The notes under the pieces: model-generated
What the model saw: the letters and a program-made list of their open reading frames with translations, nothing else
Database searches by the model: none
Told to the model about the DNA's origin: nothing
Source: Mycolicibacterium mageritense
GTDB taxonomy: Bacteria; Actinomycetota; Actinomycetes; Mycobacteriales; Mycobacteriaceae
Reading direction: 5' to 3'
Length of the DNA: 64,000 nucleotides
Assembly: GCF_010727475.1 (NCBI RefSeq)
Contig: NZ_AP022567.1
Span: 124,001 to 188,000 of the forward strand
Shown here: one piece after another, positions 24,478-31,684 of the stretch
How the letters are laid out: each line of letters begins with the position of its first letter
How positions within the stretch are numbered: position 1 is the first letter of the stretch
Translations under genes and position numbers: made by a program

Positions 24478-24776
24478 TCAAGAACGGCACCCGCCTGCAG
24501 AGCCAGGTGTGCGATACCCAGGTGATCGTGGTGCGCAGCGCCGAAAGCCTCGACGACCTACGCGCAGGCGGAGTCGCGATGATCGCCCTCGATGCCGAAA
24601 AGGATCCGGCCGCGACCCTCGACCCGGCCTACGCCGGCGGAAACCTGATGGGCAAACGTTACGTCGACGACGCCGGCGCAGAGGTACTGGTGACCAAAGC
24701 CGGCGCGGGAACCCTGTCGGTGGGCACCACCGCGCTGAGCCTCAAAGAGGCCAAGCCGCTTCCCGCCAGCGACTAG
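24474..24776 (+). CDS. small conserved protein of unknown function coupled to the acyl-CoA ligase
   Basis: 100 residues, MIKNGTRLQSQVCDTQVIVVR at the N-terminus, acidic (calculated by eye), no signal peptide, membrane segment or known catalytic motif. It overlaps the ligase stop by 4 nt (ATGA), so it is almost certainly made with the ligase. A single Cys (residue 13) and a GG-x-AMI segment could be the remnant of a small metal- or CoA-related domain, but I do not recognise the family. Being the third cistron of SDR-ligase-X suggests an accessory role for the acyl-CoA pathway. Confidence 0.75.
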   Translation: MIKNGTRLQSQVCDTQVIVVRSAESLDDLRAGGVAMIALDAEKDPAATLDPAYAGGNLMGKRYVDDAGAEVLVTKAGAGTLSVGTTALSLKEAKPLPASD

Positions 24777-24802
24777 CACCGGCGCGGAGCCCCGCCCACG
24801 CC

Positions 24803-25540
24803 TCACGCGTGCCGGCTGGTCACTCCTCCGTCCACGACGAGCTGGGTGCCGGTGATGAACGACGCCTTCGGCGACATCAGGAACGCCACGGCGGCCCCGA
24901 TCTCGTCGGGCCGGCCGAGCCGGCCCAGGGGCGCCGCCTGTTCGAAGCTCGTGCGGACCTCCTCGACGTCCAAGGCGATTTGCAGCATCGGGGTGTGGAT
25001 GAAGCCCGGGCACACCGCGTTGACACGGATTCCCGACGGGCCCAACTGGGCCGCCATCGATCGCGTCATACCCAGCAGACCGGCCTTCGACGCGCAGTAC
25101 GCCGGAATGAACGGGTTGGCCGCCAGACCTTCGATGCTGGAAATACCCACCACCGCAGGCGAGGCACCCTCACTCGCCGACTTCTCCAAGTACGGCAGGA
25201 GAAACTGCACCAACAGCGCTTGTGCGCGCAGGTTGACGTCGAGCACCGCGTCCCAGGACTCCTCCGTATAGGTGCCCACCGGTTCCGGGATCACCCGGCC
25301 CGCAGCGTGGACGAGGCCGTCGATGCCGTCGAGTTCCCGGGCGGTCTCCTCGACCGCCGCCGAGAGCGCACCGGTGTCACACACATCGATCACCGTCGAC
25401 GGCATGCCCAGCCCTTCGGCCACGGCGCGAACCTCGGGAGCGATGTCCCACAAAGAAACCCGCCGTCCGTCGGCGATCAGCGCCTCTGCGCTGGCCCGCC
25501 CGATACCCGACGCTGCACCTGTCACCACCACACCTGTCAT
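24803..25540 (-). CDS. short-chain dehydrogenase/reductase (FabG-like)
   Basis: 245 residues, compact classical SDR. TGAASGIGRASAEAL at the N-terminus, LVHAAG, ISSIEGLAANPFIPAYCASKAGL (Ser, Tyr, Lys) and the C-terminal GTQLVVDGG. Such enzymes use NAD(P)(H) on hydroxy/keto groups. It is transcribed toward the small protein gene at 24474-24776 with only 26 bp between stops, and its upstream neighbour is the P450 gene 83 bp away in the same direction, so P450 followed by alcohol oxidation by this SDR is a reasonable inference. Confidence 0.83.
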   Translation of the reverse strand: MTGVVVTGAASGIGRASAEALIADGRRVSLWDIAPEVRAVAEGLGMPSTVIDVCDTGALSAAVEETARELDGIDGLVHAAGRVIPEPVGTYTEESWDAVLDVNLRAQALLVQFLLPYLEKSASEGASPAVVGISSIEGLAANPFIPAYCASKAGLLGMTRSMAAQLGPSGIRVNAVCPGFIHTPMLQIALDVEEVRTSFEQAAPLGRLGRPDEIGAAVAFLMSPKASFITGTQLVVDGGVTSRHA

Positions 25541-25623
25541 GGCGGACAGGTTAGGTGCTCGGTGGGCCGCCGCGGGCGATTTTGGTTATACCGGCTAACC
25601 GATGGGCTCGGCCAGCGCATCGG

Positions 25624-26826
25624 TCATCGGATCAGGGCCGGCATCGAATCCCACCCGCGGACGGTCGAAGTCGGTGACAACACGGCGCTTTCCAGGTCGA
25701 CCTCCCACTCCGGGAAACGCTTGAGCATCTCTTCCAGCGCGATGCGGCCTTCGAGCCGGGCGAGTGCCGAGCCGAGACAGTAGTGGGTGCCCACACTGAA
25801 GGCCAGGTGCTGGCGCTGCTCTCGGTGAATGTCGAAAACCTCACCGTCCGGCGGGAATTGGCGGCTGTCGCGCACCGCCGCGCCGATCAGCATCATCATC
25901 ACGCTGCCCTCGGGCACGGTCTGGCCATAGAACTCGACGTCACGGGTCACATACCGCGCGACATGCGGGGCGGGCGGCTCGAAGCGCAGGAGCTCCTCGA
26001 TGGCCTGCGGGATCAGGCCAGGGTTCTCCACCAGCTGACGGCGTTGATCCGGATGCTCGGCGAGCACCTTTGCCGCCCAACCGATCAGCCGGGTCGTGGT
26101 CTCGTTACCGGCACCGGCCACCACGTTGAGGTAGATCAGGAGTTCTTCCCGCGTGAGCTTGCGGATGACGCCGTGCTCGTCGGTGAACTCGACATGGAGC
26201 AGGTCGGTCATGATGTCGTCGGACGGATTGTCCTTGCGCCAATCGATGTAGGTCTCGAAGATCGACCCGTCGACGAGGCCTTCCCGGGCGGCCTTCATCG
26301 GCTTGCCGGCTTCCGTGCGCAACTGTTCGTTGCCGTGGTCGCGGATCATCTCCTGGTCGTCCTCGGGGATTCCCAGCAGCGCGCTGATCACGCGCATCGG
26401 CATGATCGCGCCGAAATCCTTGATGAAGTCGATCTGTCCCGCGCCGACCAGCGGATCCAGCGACTGTGCGCAGAATTCCCGGATCTTGGATTCCAGCGCA
26501 TTGATCTTGCGCGGCGTGAACATTCGGGCCAGCAGCTTGCGGTGGATGTCATGGATCGGCGGATCCTCGAAAATCAGGGCACCGGAGGGGATGTCGATGT
26601 TCGCCTTGATCAGTTCGATGATCGCGCCACGCGCCGAACTGAACGTCTCGTGATCGACGAGGCCCTTGTTCACGTCGGCGAACCGACTCAGCGCATAGAA
26701 GTCGTACTGCTCGTTGTAGTACAGCGGCGACTCGTCACGGAGCCGGGCGAACGTCGGGTACGGATCGGCGTTGATCGCGACGTCGTAGGGGTCGAAGTAC
26801 ACACTTTGGGTCGCGCTGGCTGTCAC
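25624..26826 (-). CDS. cytochrome P450
   Basis: 400 residues from a GTG at 26826 with AGAGGTGG upstream. The I-helix oxygen-activation motif is AGAGNETTTR near residue 240, the ExxR motif is EELLR, and the heme loop is FSVGTHYCLGSALARLEGR with the thiolate Cys near residue 350. Soluble bacterial class I type, needing a ferredoxin and reductase; the [2Fe-2S] protein at 17593 may serve, although many mycobacterial P450s prefer a 3Fe-4S ferredoxin. A palindrome with a central CG, CTTATGCGCGTAAG, lies 46 bp upstream of the start and a LacI-family gene follows, suggesting local control. Confidence 0.92.
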   Translation of the reverse strand: MTASATQSVYFDPYDVAINADPYPTFARLRDESPLYYNEQYDFYALSRFADVNKGLVDHETFSSARGAIIELIKANIDIPSGALIFEDPPIHDIHRKLLARMFTPRKINALESKIREFCAQSLDPLVGAGQIDFIKDFGAIMPMRVISALLGIPEDDQEMIRDHGNEQLRTEAGKPMKAAREGLVDGSIFETYIDWRKDNPSDDIMTDLLHVEFTDEHGVIRKLTREELLIYLNVVAGAGNETTTRLIGWAAKVLAEHPDQRRQLVENPGLIPQAIEELLRFEPPAPHVARYVTRDVEFYGQTVPEGSVMMMLIGAAVRDSRQFPPDGEVFDIHREQRQHLAFSVGTHYCLGSALARLEGRIALEEMLKRFPEWEVDLESAVLSPTSTVRGWDSMPALIR

Positions 26827-26872
26827 GGAAATCCACCTCTCTGTGTCCGAGAGCGGAGTTTACACGCGGATG

Positions 26873-26886
26873 CTTATGCGCGTAAG
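26873..26886. promoter_or_regulatory. near-palindrome CTTATGCGCGTAAG, candidate LacI-family operator
   Basis: A 14-bp element with one mismatched pair and a central CpG, the hallmark of LacI/GalR operators. It lies between the P450 start (26826) and the stop of the LacI-family gene (26920), at about promoter distance from the P450 gene. Confidence 0.4.
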
Positions 26887-26919
26887 TACGTGGCGCGATC
26901 CGACCGCGCGCCTTGAAGC

Positions 26920-27936
26920 TCAGGTGGATTCGCGCTCAACCAGCCTCGCGACGGCCGCGGCGCTCGTTTCCTGCTCAGCGGGATACCCCAGCTCGGACAT
27001 CATGGCGGCAACCGCGACGTCGACGATGGCCTTGGCGTCGAACGCCACGGAGGTCAGCGGCGGGGCGCTGACGGCACCCAACTCGGTCGCGTTCACGCCC
27101 ATGACCGCCATGTCCTGCGGGCATCGCAGGCCCGCCTGCCGCAGGCCGTGCAACACCACGAACGCGGTTTCGTCGCTCTGCGCGCACACCGCGGTCACGC
27201 CGGCCGAGGCCCAGTCGGTGACGATCTCGGCGGCGTTTGAGCCGTCGGCGGCGAAGCTGGCGAGCGCGATCTCGGGCAGTGCCCGCCGTTGCGCGGCCGC
27301 GCGCAGCCCGACCAACCAGTAGTCGCCGAGCGGTCGCAATTCCTCATCCGTGGTGTAGGCGAACGCCAATCGGGTGTGACCGCGGCCCGTGAGGTACTCG
27401 ACGCGCATCTCACCGATACTGCGGTCCAGTGCGCCGATCGAGTGCAATTGCGAACTGCCGAGATGGATCTGGGGTATGCCCGCGGCGGTTGCCGCTGCGA
27501 GCGCGTTACCCGAAAGCGGAAAGGTACTGGTGACGGCCATCGGATTCAGGTCGGCGATGGCATCGACGACGTTGCGGTCGTCGTCGGTTTCGAACTGCAG
27601 CGACAACACGATTCCATGGCGAGCCAACGCCGTGGTGAGCCGGCTGCCGACCTCGATGGGCAGATTGCCCAACGCGAGCCTGCCGACGATGTAGAGCACC
27701 ACTCCGCTGCCACCGACCGCGAGGTTGCGCGCGGCCAGGTTGGGGCGATAGCCGAGCTGTGCGGCCGCATCGCGCACCGCCCGCTGGGTCTGCTCCGAGA
27801 TGCGTTGCCCGGAAACATTGTTGAGCACGTAGCTGACGGTCGCGGTCGAGACCTTGGCGAGCCTGGCCACGTCGGCCTTTGTCGGACGGGGGCCGACAGC
27901 GGCTCCGCCCGGGCGGGGCGTTCCCTTGGCACTCAC
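26920..27936 (-). CDS. LacI family transcriptional regulator
   Basis: 338 residues from a GTG at 27936 (MSAKGTPRPGGAAVGPRPTKADVARL). The helix-turn-helix TKADVARLAKVSTATVSYVLNN (about residues 19-40) and the hinge EQTQRAVRDAAAQLGYRPNLAARNLA are diagnostic. A periplasmic-binding-like sensor domain follows, with VCAQSDETAFVVLHGLRQAG and PLTSVAFDAKAI. A longer upstream reading frame is non-coding for this protein because it crosses a transporter relic and a terminator. Possible target: the P450 gene downstream, whose promoter holds a central-CG palindrome. Ligand unknown. Confidence 0.88.
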   Translation of the reverse strand: MSAKGTPRPGGAAVGPRPTKADVARLAKVSTATVSYVLNNVSGQRISEQTQRAVRDAAAQLGYRPNLAARNLAVGGSGVVLYIVGRLALGNLPIEVGSRLTTALARHGIVLSLQFETDDDRNVVDAIADLNPMAVTSTFPLSGNALAAATAAGIPQIHLGSSQLHSIGALDRSIGEMRVEYLTGRGHTRLAFAYTTDEELRPLGDYWLVGLRAAAQRRALPEIALASFAADGSNAAEIVTDWASAGVTAVCAQSDETAFVVLHGLRQAGLRCPQDMAVMGVNATELGAVSAPPLTSVAFDAKAIVDVAVAAMMSELGYPAEQETSAAAVARLVEREST

Positions 27937-27940
27937 GGCT

Positions 27941-28027
27941 TCATCGTGGCATGTTGCTGATCCGAATCGCGAAGTCCAACCACTCCGCCGCATTGGCGAT
28001 CGAGGCGCCGGCGATCGCCTTGCGCAC
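27941..28027 (-). pseudogene. relic of the N-terminus of an MHS-type major facilitator transporter
   Basis: A 28-codon stretch from GTG at 28027 reads VRKAIAGASIANAAEWLDFAI and then stops after seven unrelated residues. This matches the highly conserved beginning of metabolite:H+ symporters (typically RKAIAGASIGNAVEWFDFAIYG). The remaining 400 or so residues are absent, and the sequence runs straight into the lacI start region 5 bp further. It looks like a deletion scar left by loss of a transporter gene. A fortuitous match is possible but the agreement over 20 residues is strong. Confidence 0.5.
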
Positions 28028-28071
28028 AGTGGGGGTTGACGCTGGGGTGCCTCTTCGGTGACGTCAACAGA

Positions 28072-28104
28072 AAACTCGCCTCTCGGTTCGCGAGAGGCGA
28101 GTTT
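28072..28104 (-). terminator. intrinsic-type terminator after ahpC-ahpD
   Basis: Exact 14-bp arms (28072-28085 and 28091-28104, AAACTCGCCTCTCG and its complement) around a 5-base loop. Read on the minus strand it ends in TTTT. It lies 45 bp after the ahpD stop. A first, weaker hairpin (AGCCTC-TTTCG-GAGGCT, 28126-28142) sits between the stop and this one, forming a tandem terminator. Confidence 0.7.
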
Positions 28105-28148
28105 ACCTGTCTGGCTATGCGGATGAGCCTCTTTCGGAGGCTTACCTG

Positions 28149-28682
28149 TCAGACGGTGGCCAGCGTGTCCGCGGTCAGCAGCGCCTGGGCCACACCGGAG
28201 ACGATCGACGCAAGCCGGATGGCCTCGAAGATCGCCGTGCGCGACACGTCGGCGTCGCGTAGCACCGTCTCGTGCGCGGCCAGGCAATGCCCGCAACCGT
28301 TGATGGCCGAGACCGCGAGCGACCACAGCTCGAAGTCGGTCTTCGGCACGCCCGGGTTGGCGATGATGTTCATCCGCAGCCCCGCGCGCAGGTCGTCGTA
28401 CCGCCCGTCGAGTTGCCCCTTGGTGCGGTAGAAGACGTTGTTCATCCCCATGATCGATGCTGCCCCGAGTGCGGCGTGATAGGCCTCCTCACTCAGCACG
28501 TCGAGGGCGTCCTCGGAGATCTCCTTCAGCAACTGCGGCGACTTGGTGGCCGCCGCCGTGGCCACCAGCGCACCCCACAGCTGCTGCTCGGTGAGCTCGG
28601 TGGACTTCACGATGCTGCCGAAGTTGAGCTTGAGATCCTTCGCGTACTCGGGCAGCGCTTCCTTGATGTTGTCGACGCTCAC
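28149..28682 (-). CDS. ahpD: alkyl hydroperoxide reductase AhpD
   Basis: 177 residues from the GTG at 28682 (MSVDNIKEALPEYAKDLKLN); a GTG at 28688, overlapping the ahpC stop as GTGA, would add two residues. The peroxidase/disulfide active site is NGCGHCLAAH with Cys130, Cys133 and His137, and Glu118 is in place, matching M. tuberculosis AhpD residue for residue. It reduces AhpC, itself receiving electrons through the lipoamide system (Lpd, DlaT) in mycobacteria. Directly downstream of ahpC and followed by a tandem terminator. Confidence 0.97.
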   Translation of the reverse strand: MSVDNIKEALPEYAKDLKLNFGSIVKSTELTEQQLWGALVATAAATKSPQLLKEISEDALDVLSEEAYHAALGAASIMGMNNVFYRTKGQLDGRYDDLRAGLRMNIIANPGVPKTDFELWSLAVSAINGCGHCLAAHETVLRDADVSRTAIFEAIRLASIVSGVAQALLTADTLATV

Positions 28683-28684
28683 GG

Positions 28685-29272
28685 TCACACCGCCTCGGCC
28701 AGCAGGTCGCCGGCATCGATCGTCGGATCCCCCTTGCGCCAGTTGCACGCGCACAGCTCGTCGGACTGCAGCGCGTCGAGCACCCGCAGCACCTCGTCGA
28801 CGTTGCGGCCCACCGAACCGGCCGTCACGGACACGAATTGGATCTCGTTGTTCGGGTCGACGATGAAGGTGGCCCGGTCGGCCACGCCGTCGGCATTCAG
28901 TACACCGGTTGCCAGCGACAACTCCCGCTTGAGGTCCGAGGCCATCGGGAACGGCAGCTTCTTGAGATCCTCGTGCTGGGCGCGCCACTGGAAGTGCACG
29001 AACTCGTTGTCGACCGACACGCCGATCACCTTGGCGTCACGGTCTTCGAAGTCCTCGTTGAGCTTGCCGAATGCGGCGATCTCGGTCGGGCACACGAAGG
29101 TGAAATCCTTGGGCCAGAAGAAGATGATCCGCCACTTGCCGTCGTGGTCCGTGCTGGTGACGCGGGTGAAGTAGTCATCGGGCTGCTGGGCGTTGACCTT
29201 GGACAGATCTCCGCCCACCACCGCAGTCAGGTCGTACTGCGGAAACTGATCGCCAATCGTCAAAAGTGCCAT
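28685..29272 (-). CDS. ahpC: alkyl hydroperoxide reductase AhpC (2-Cys peroxiredoxin)
   Basis: 195 residues from the ATG at 29272 (MALLTIGDQFPQYDLTAVVG). The peroxidatic cysteine is Cys61 in FTFVCPTE, and resolving cysteines Cys174 and Cys176 are in ELCACNW, the three-cysteine arrangement of mycobacterial AhpC. It destroys organic peroxides, H2O2 and peroxynitrite in the cytoplasm. Divergent oxyR is not present here; a metallopeptidase lipoprotein gene takes that place. A perfect 17-bp palindrome 28 bp upstream (29300-29316) is a likely regulatory site. Confidence 0.97.
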   Translation of the reverse strand: MALLTIGDQFPQYDLTAVVGGDLSKVNAQQPDDYFTRVTSTDHDGKWRIIFFWPKDFTFVCPTEIAAFGKLNEDFEDRDAKVIGVSVDNEFVHFQWRAQHEDLKKLPFPMASDLKRELSLATGVLNADGVADRATFIVDPNNEIQFVSVTAGSVGRNVDEVLRVLDALQSDELCACNWRKGDPTIDAGDLLAEAV

Positions 29273-29299
29273 CGCAACATATCCCATCGCTCATATTTT

Positions 29300-29316
29300 C
29301 TGGAATGATTCCAGAC
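29300..29316. promoter_or_regulatory. 17-bp perfect palindrome upstream of ahpC
   Basis: TCTGGAAT-G-ATTCCAGA, exact on both arms, starting 28 bp from the ahpC ATG. A peroxide-responsive regulator such as OxyR or a Fur-family protein is the natural candidate, but no such gene is adjacent. Confidence 0.5.
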
Positions 29317-29375
29317 TTCACGATCTTGATTCTGGTCCCGAAATGACCACTGGCGCAACCAGAAACGAGGTGATT

Positions 29376-29390
29376 GTGACCACAGGTCAC
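29376..29390. promoter_or_regulatory. palindrome GTGACC-ACA-GGTCAC
   Basis: Exact 6-bp arms with a 3-bp spacer in the 254-bp space between ahpC and the divergent lipoprotein gene. The rest of that space shows no gene. It could serve either promoter. Confidence 0.35.
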
Positions 29391-29526
29391 TTTGTGACGC
29401 GGCCCATACCAGCCGTGCCGACTCCGGCATGAGCTGTCACCTCCGAACGAATCACGTGATCGGCTCAGCCCGGCGATACTGGGATACTTGGTTCACCGCG
29501 CTGCCGCCAGGCCGCGCAATCGCACC

Positions 29527-30981
29527 GTGTCGGAGAGGCGGGGGCAGTTGACGGGTCGGGGACTTTGCCGGTGGCTTGTCATCATGTGTTGTGCGGTCCT
29601 GCTGACGGCGTGCGGCACCGTGGTGCACGGGCGCGCGACGTCGATGTTGTTCGACCCGAACCGGGTCGGCGGGTTGCCCGTCACCGACGGCAACAGCGGG
29701 CTGCGCCCCAACGCGCCCGAACCGATGCGGACCGCGGAGAACTCCGACGGCGGCGACATCGACAACATGGTGCTGCTGGCGATCGACGACATCGAGGAGT
29801 TCTGGAAAGAGAACGACAGCTCGCTGCCGAAACCGTTCGAACCCGTCGAGACCCTGGTGTCCTACGACTCCGACGATCCGAACTCGCCCGAGGTGTGCGG
29901 CGAGAGCACCGCCGGGTTGGTCAACGCGTTCTTCTGCCTGGAAGACAATCTGATCGGATGGGACCGCGGTGTCCTCGTTCCCGGTGCTTCGAAGTTCTTC
30001 GGCGAGATGGCCCTCGTCGGCGTGCTGGCGCACGAGTACGGCCACGCCATCCAATACAACAGCGGCATCCTCGACGATTCGGCACCCGTCATCGTGGCCG
30101 AACAGCAGGCCGACTGCTTCGCCGGGGTCTACCTGCGCTGGGTCGCCGCCGGCCACTCCAAACGGTTCGAACTCAGCACAGGCGACGGTCTCAGTCACGT
30201 CCTCGCGGGCCTGCTCTACATCCGCGATCAGCTCAAGACCGAACGGGCCGCGAAGGCCCGGGGTAACGCCCACGGCTCGGCGCTCGACCGCATCAGCGCC
30301 TTCCAGATCGGCTTCGCAGGAAACGTCGACCAATGCGCGGCCATCGACTTGGAGGACATCAAGAAGCGTCAGGGCGACCTGCCGAAGTTCCTCGAATACG
30401 ACAGCTACGGTGACACCCAGCCCGTCGACACCGAACTCGACGAGAAAACGCTGCAGAGCCTCATGGACGTGCTGGGCAAGATCTACTCGCCGTCGGACCC
30501 GCCCACGCTGAGCACCGACGCCGCCGACTGCCCCGACGCCAAGGCCTCCCCGCCGGCGTCATACTGCCCCGCCACCAACACCATCACGGTGGATCTTCCC
30601 GCGCTACAGGTTCTGGCCGAGGCCAAGAACGAGGACGAGCAGCAGGAGCTGCTGCAGGGCGACAACACCGCCATCTCAGTGCTCACCTCGCGCTATGCCC
30701 TGGCGATCCAACACGAAAAAGGGCTGACGCTCGACACTCCGGTCGCCGCGATGCGCACGGGCTGCCTCACGGGCGTCGGGCAGGCAAAGATGGCCGAGCC
30801 CGGCGGGGATCTGACCCTGTCCCCGGGTGACGCGGACGAGGCAATCTCGGGTCTGCTCACCAACGGCCTGGCTGCCGCCGACGTCAACGGCACCCTGTTG
30901 CCTGCCGGGTTCACGCGGATCCTCGCCTACCGCTCGGGCCTTCAAGGCGACGCCGAACAGTGCTATCAACGCTTCCCATGA
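29527..30981 (+). CDS. neutral zinc metallopeptidase lipoprotein (copy 1)
   Basis: About 484 residues from the GTG at 29527; a TTG at 29488 would add 13, and no Shine-Dalgarno separates the two. A hydrophobic signal segment ends in the lipobox LLTAC, so it is predicted to be a membrane-anchored lipoprotein outside the cell. The zinc site is HEYGHAIQ near residue 178 with ADCFAG downstream. Conserved N-terminal block GRATSMLFDPNRVGGLPVTDGNSGLRP. It is very similar to the product of 31662-33143 and more distantly to that of 49199-50635. Substrate unknown; the family resembles putative neutral zinc metallopeptidases (YpfJ-like) with an added actinobacterial C-terminal domain. Confidence 0.85.
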   Translation: MSERRGQLTGRGLCRWLVIMCCAVLLTACGTVVHGRATSMLFDPNRVGGLPVTDGNSGLRPNAPEPMRTAENSDGGDIDNMVLLAIDDIEEFWKENDSSLPKPFEPVETLVSYDSDDPNSPEVCGESTAGLVNAFFCLEDNLIGWDRGVLVPGASKFFGEMALVGVLAHEYGHAIQYNSGILDDSAPVIVAEQQADCFAGVYLRWVAAGHSKRFELSTGDGLSHVLAGLLYIRDQLKTERAAKARGNAHGSALDRISAFQIGFAGNVDQCAAIDLEDIKKRQGDLPKFLEYDSYGDTQPVDTELDEKTLQSLMDVLGKIYSPSDPPTLSTDAADCPDAKASPPASYCPATNTITVDLPALQVLAEAKNEDEQQELLQGDNTAISVLTSRYALAIQHEKGLTLDTPVAAMRTGCLTGVGQAKMAEPGGDLTLSPGDADEAISGLLTNGLAAADVNGTLLPAGFTRILAYRSGLQGDAEQCYQRFP

Positions 30982-31021
30982 GCTACTCACGCCACCACCG
31001 CGCCGGACGCAAGGAGATCAC

Positions 31022-31684
31022 ATGACCGACCCCCAGCCCTGGTGGGCTCGACCAGGTGGCGCATCGCCTGCACCGGGGGACACGCCGGGACAACCCGCGC
31101 AGCCGAGCCGCGGCGACGGGCCGTACTGGAATCCGAATCCGCCGAGTGCGCCACCGGCTCAGCACAACCCGTACGGCGCGCCACAACGATCGTACGGATC
31201 CCCCACCCCTGCCCAGACTCCCTGGCAAGGCGGCTCCAACCAGCCGGGGACCGCCAATCCCTTTCAGGCACAAGGATATTCCGGCTCACAGCCGTATCCC
31301 TCACAGCCCGAACAGCCCTACCAGGGCTACGGCGGGACGCCGCAAAAGCCGAAGTCGTCATCGAAGTGGTTGTTGATCGGTGGCCTGGCCGTTGTCGCGG
31401 TGCTCATCGTGGGCGGAGGCCTGCTGGCCTGGAGCCTGATGGGCAGCGGCAAGGAACTCGACGTCAAACAGGCCGAAGCCGGGGTGCAGGAGATTCTGAG
31501 CGACCCGATCAACGGCTACGGGTCCAACGACGTCACGGCGGTCACGTGCAATGACGGCAAGAACCCTGAGGTCGAAACGAACAAGAGCTTCACCTGCCAG
31601 GTGGAGATCAACGGCACCACCCGCAACGTCAACGTGGAGTTCACCGATGACGAAGGCACGTATGCAGTCGACGGACCCAGGTAG
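31022..31684 (+). CDS. single-pass membrane protein with DUF4333 domain
   Basis: 220 residues. The first 115 are a Pro/Gln/Gly/Tyr-rich cytoplasmic tail (PYWNPNPPSAPPAQHNPYG and similar), followed by one membrane helix (LLIGGLAVVAVLIVGGGLLAW, about residues 119-139) and an extracellular domain with two cysteines (VTAVTCNDG and SFTCQVEING) typical of DUF4333. It lies between the two metallopeptidase lipoprotein genes, 40 bp after the first and overlapping the second by 23 bp, so the three are probably one operon. Function unknown; a partner or substrate of the peptidases is possible. Confidence 0.85.
   Translation: MTDPQPWWARPGGASPAPGDTPGQPAQPSRGDGPYWNPNPPSAPPAQHNPYGAPQRSYGSPTPAQTPWQGGSNQPGTANPFQAQGYSGSQPYPSQPEQPYQGYGGTPQKPKSSSKWLLIGGLAVVAVLIVGGGLLAWSLMGSGKELDVKQAEAGVQEILSDPINGYGSNDVTAVTCNDGKNPEVETNKSFTCQVEINGTTRNVNVEFTDDEGTYAVDGPR

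Noticed and set aside
29376..29390. CRP site at GTGACCACAGGTCAC
   Set aside because: The spacing between the TGTGA and TCAC halves is seven rather than six bases, so it is kept only as an unassigned palindrome.
29451..29460. ATCACGTGAT palindrome before the lipoprotein gene
   Set aside because: Ten-base palindromes of this composition are expected by chance in a window of this size and nothing else supports it.
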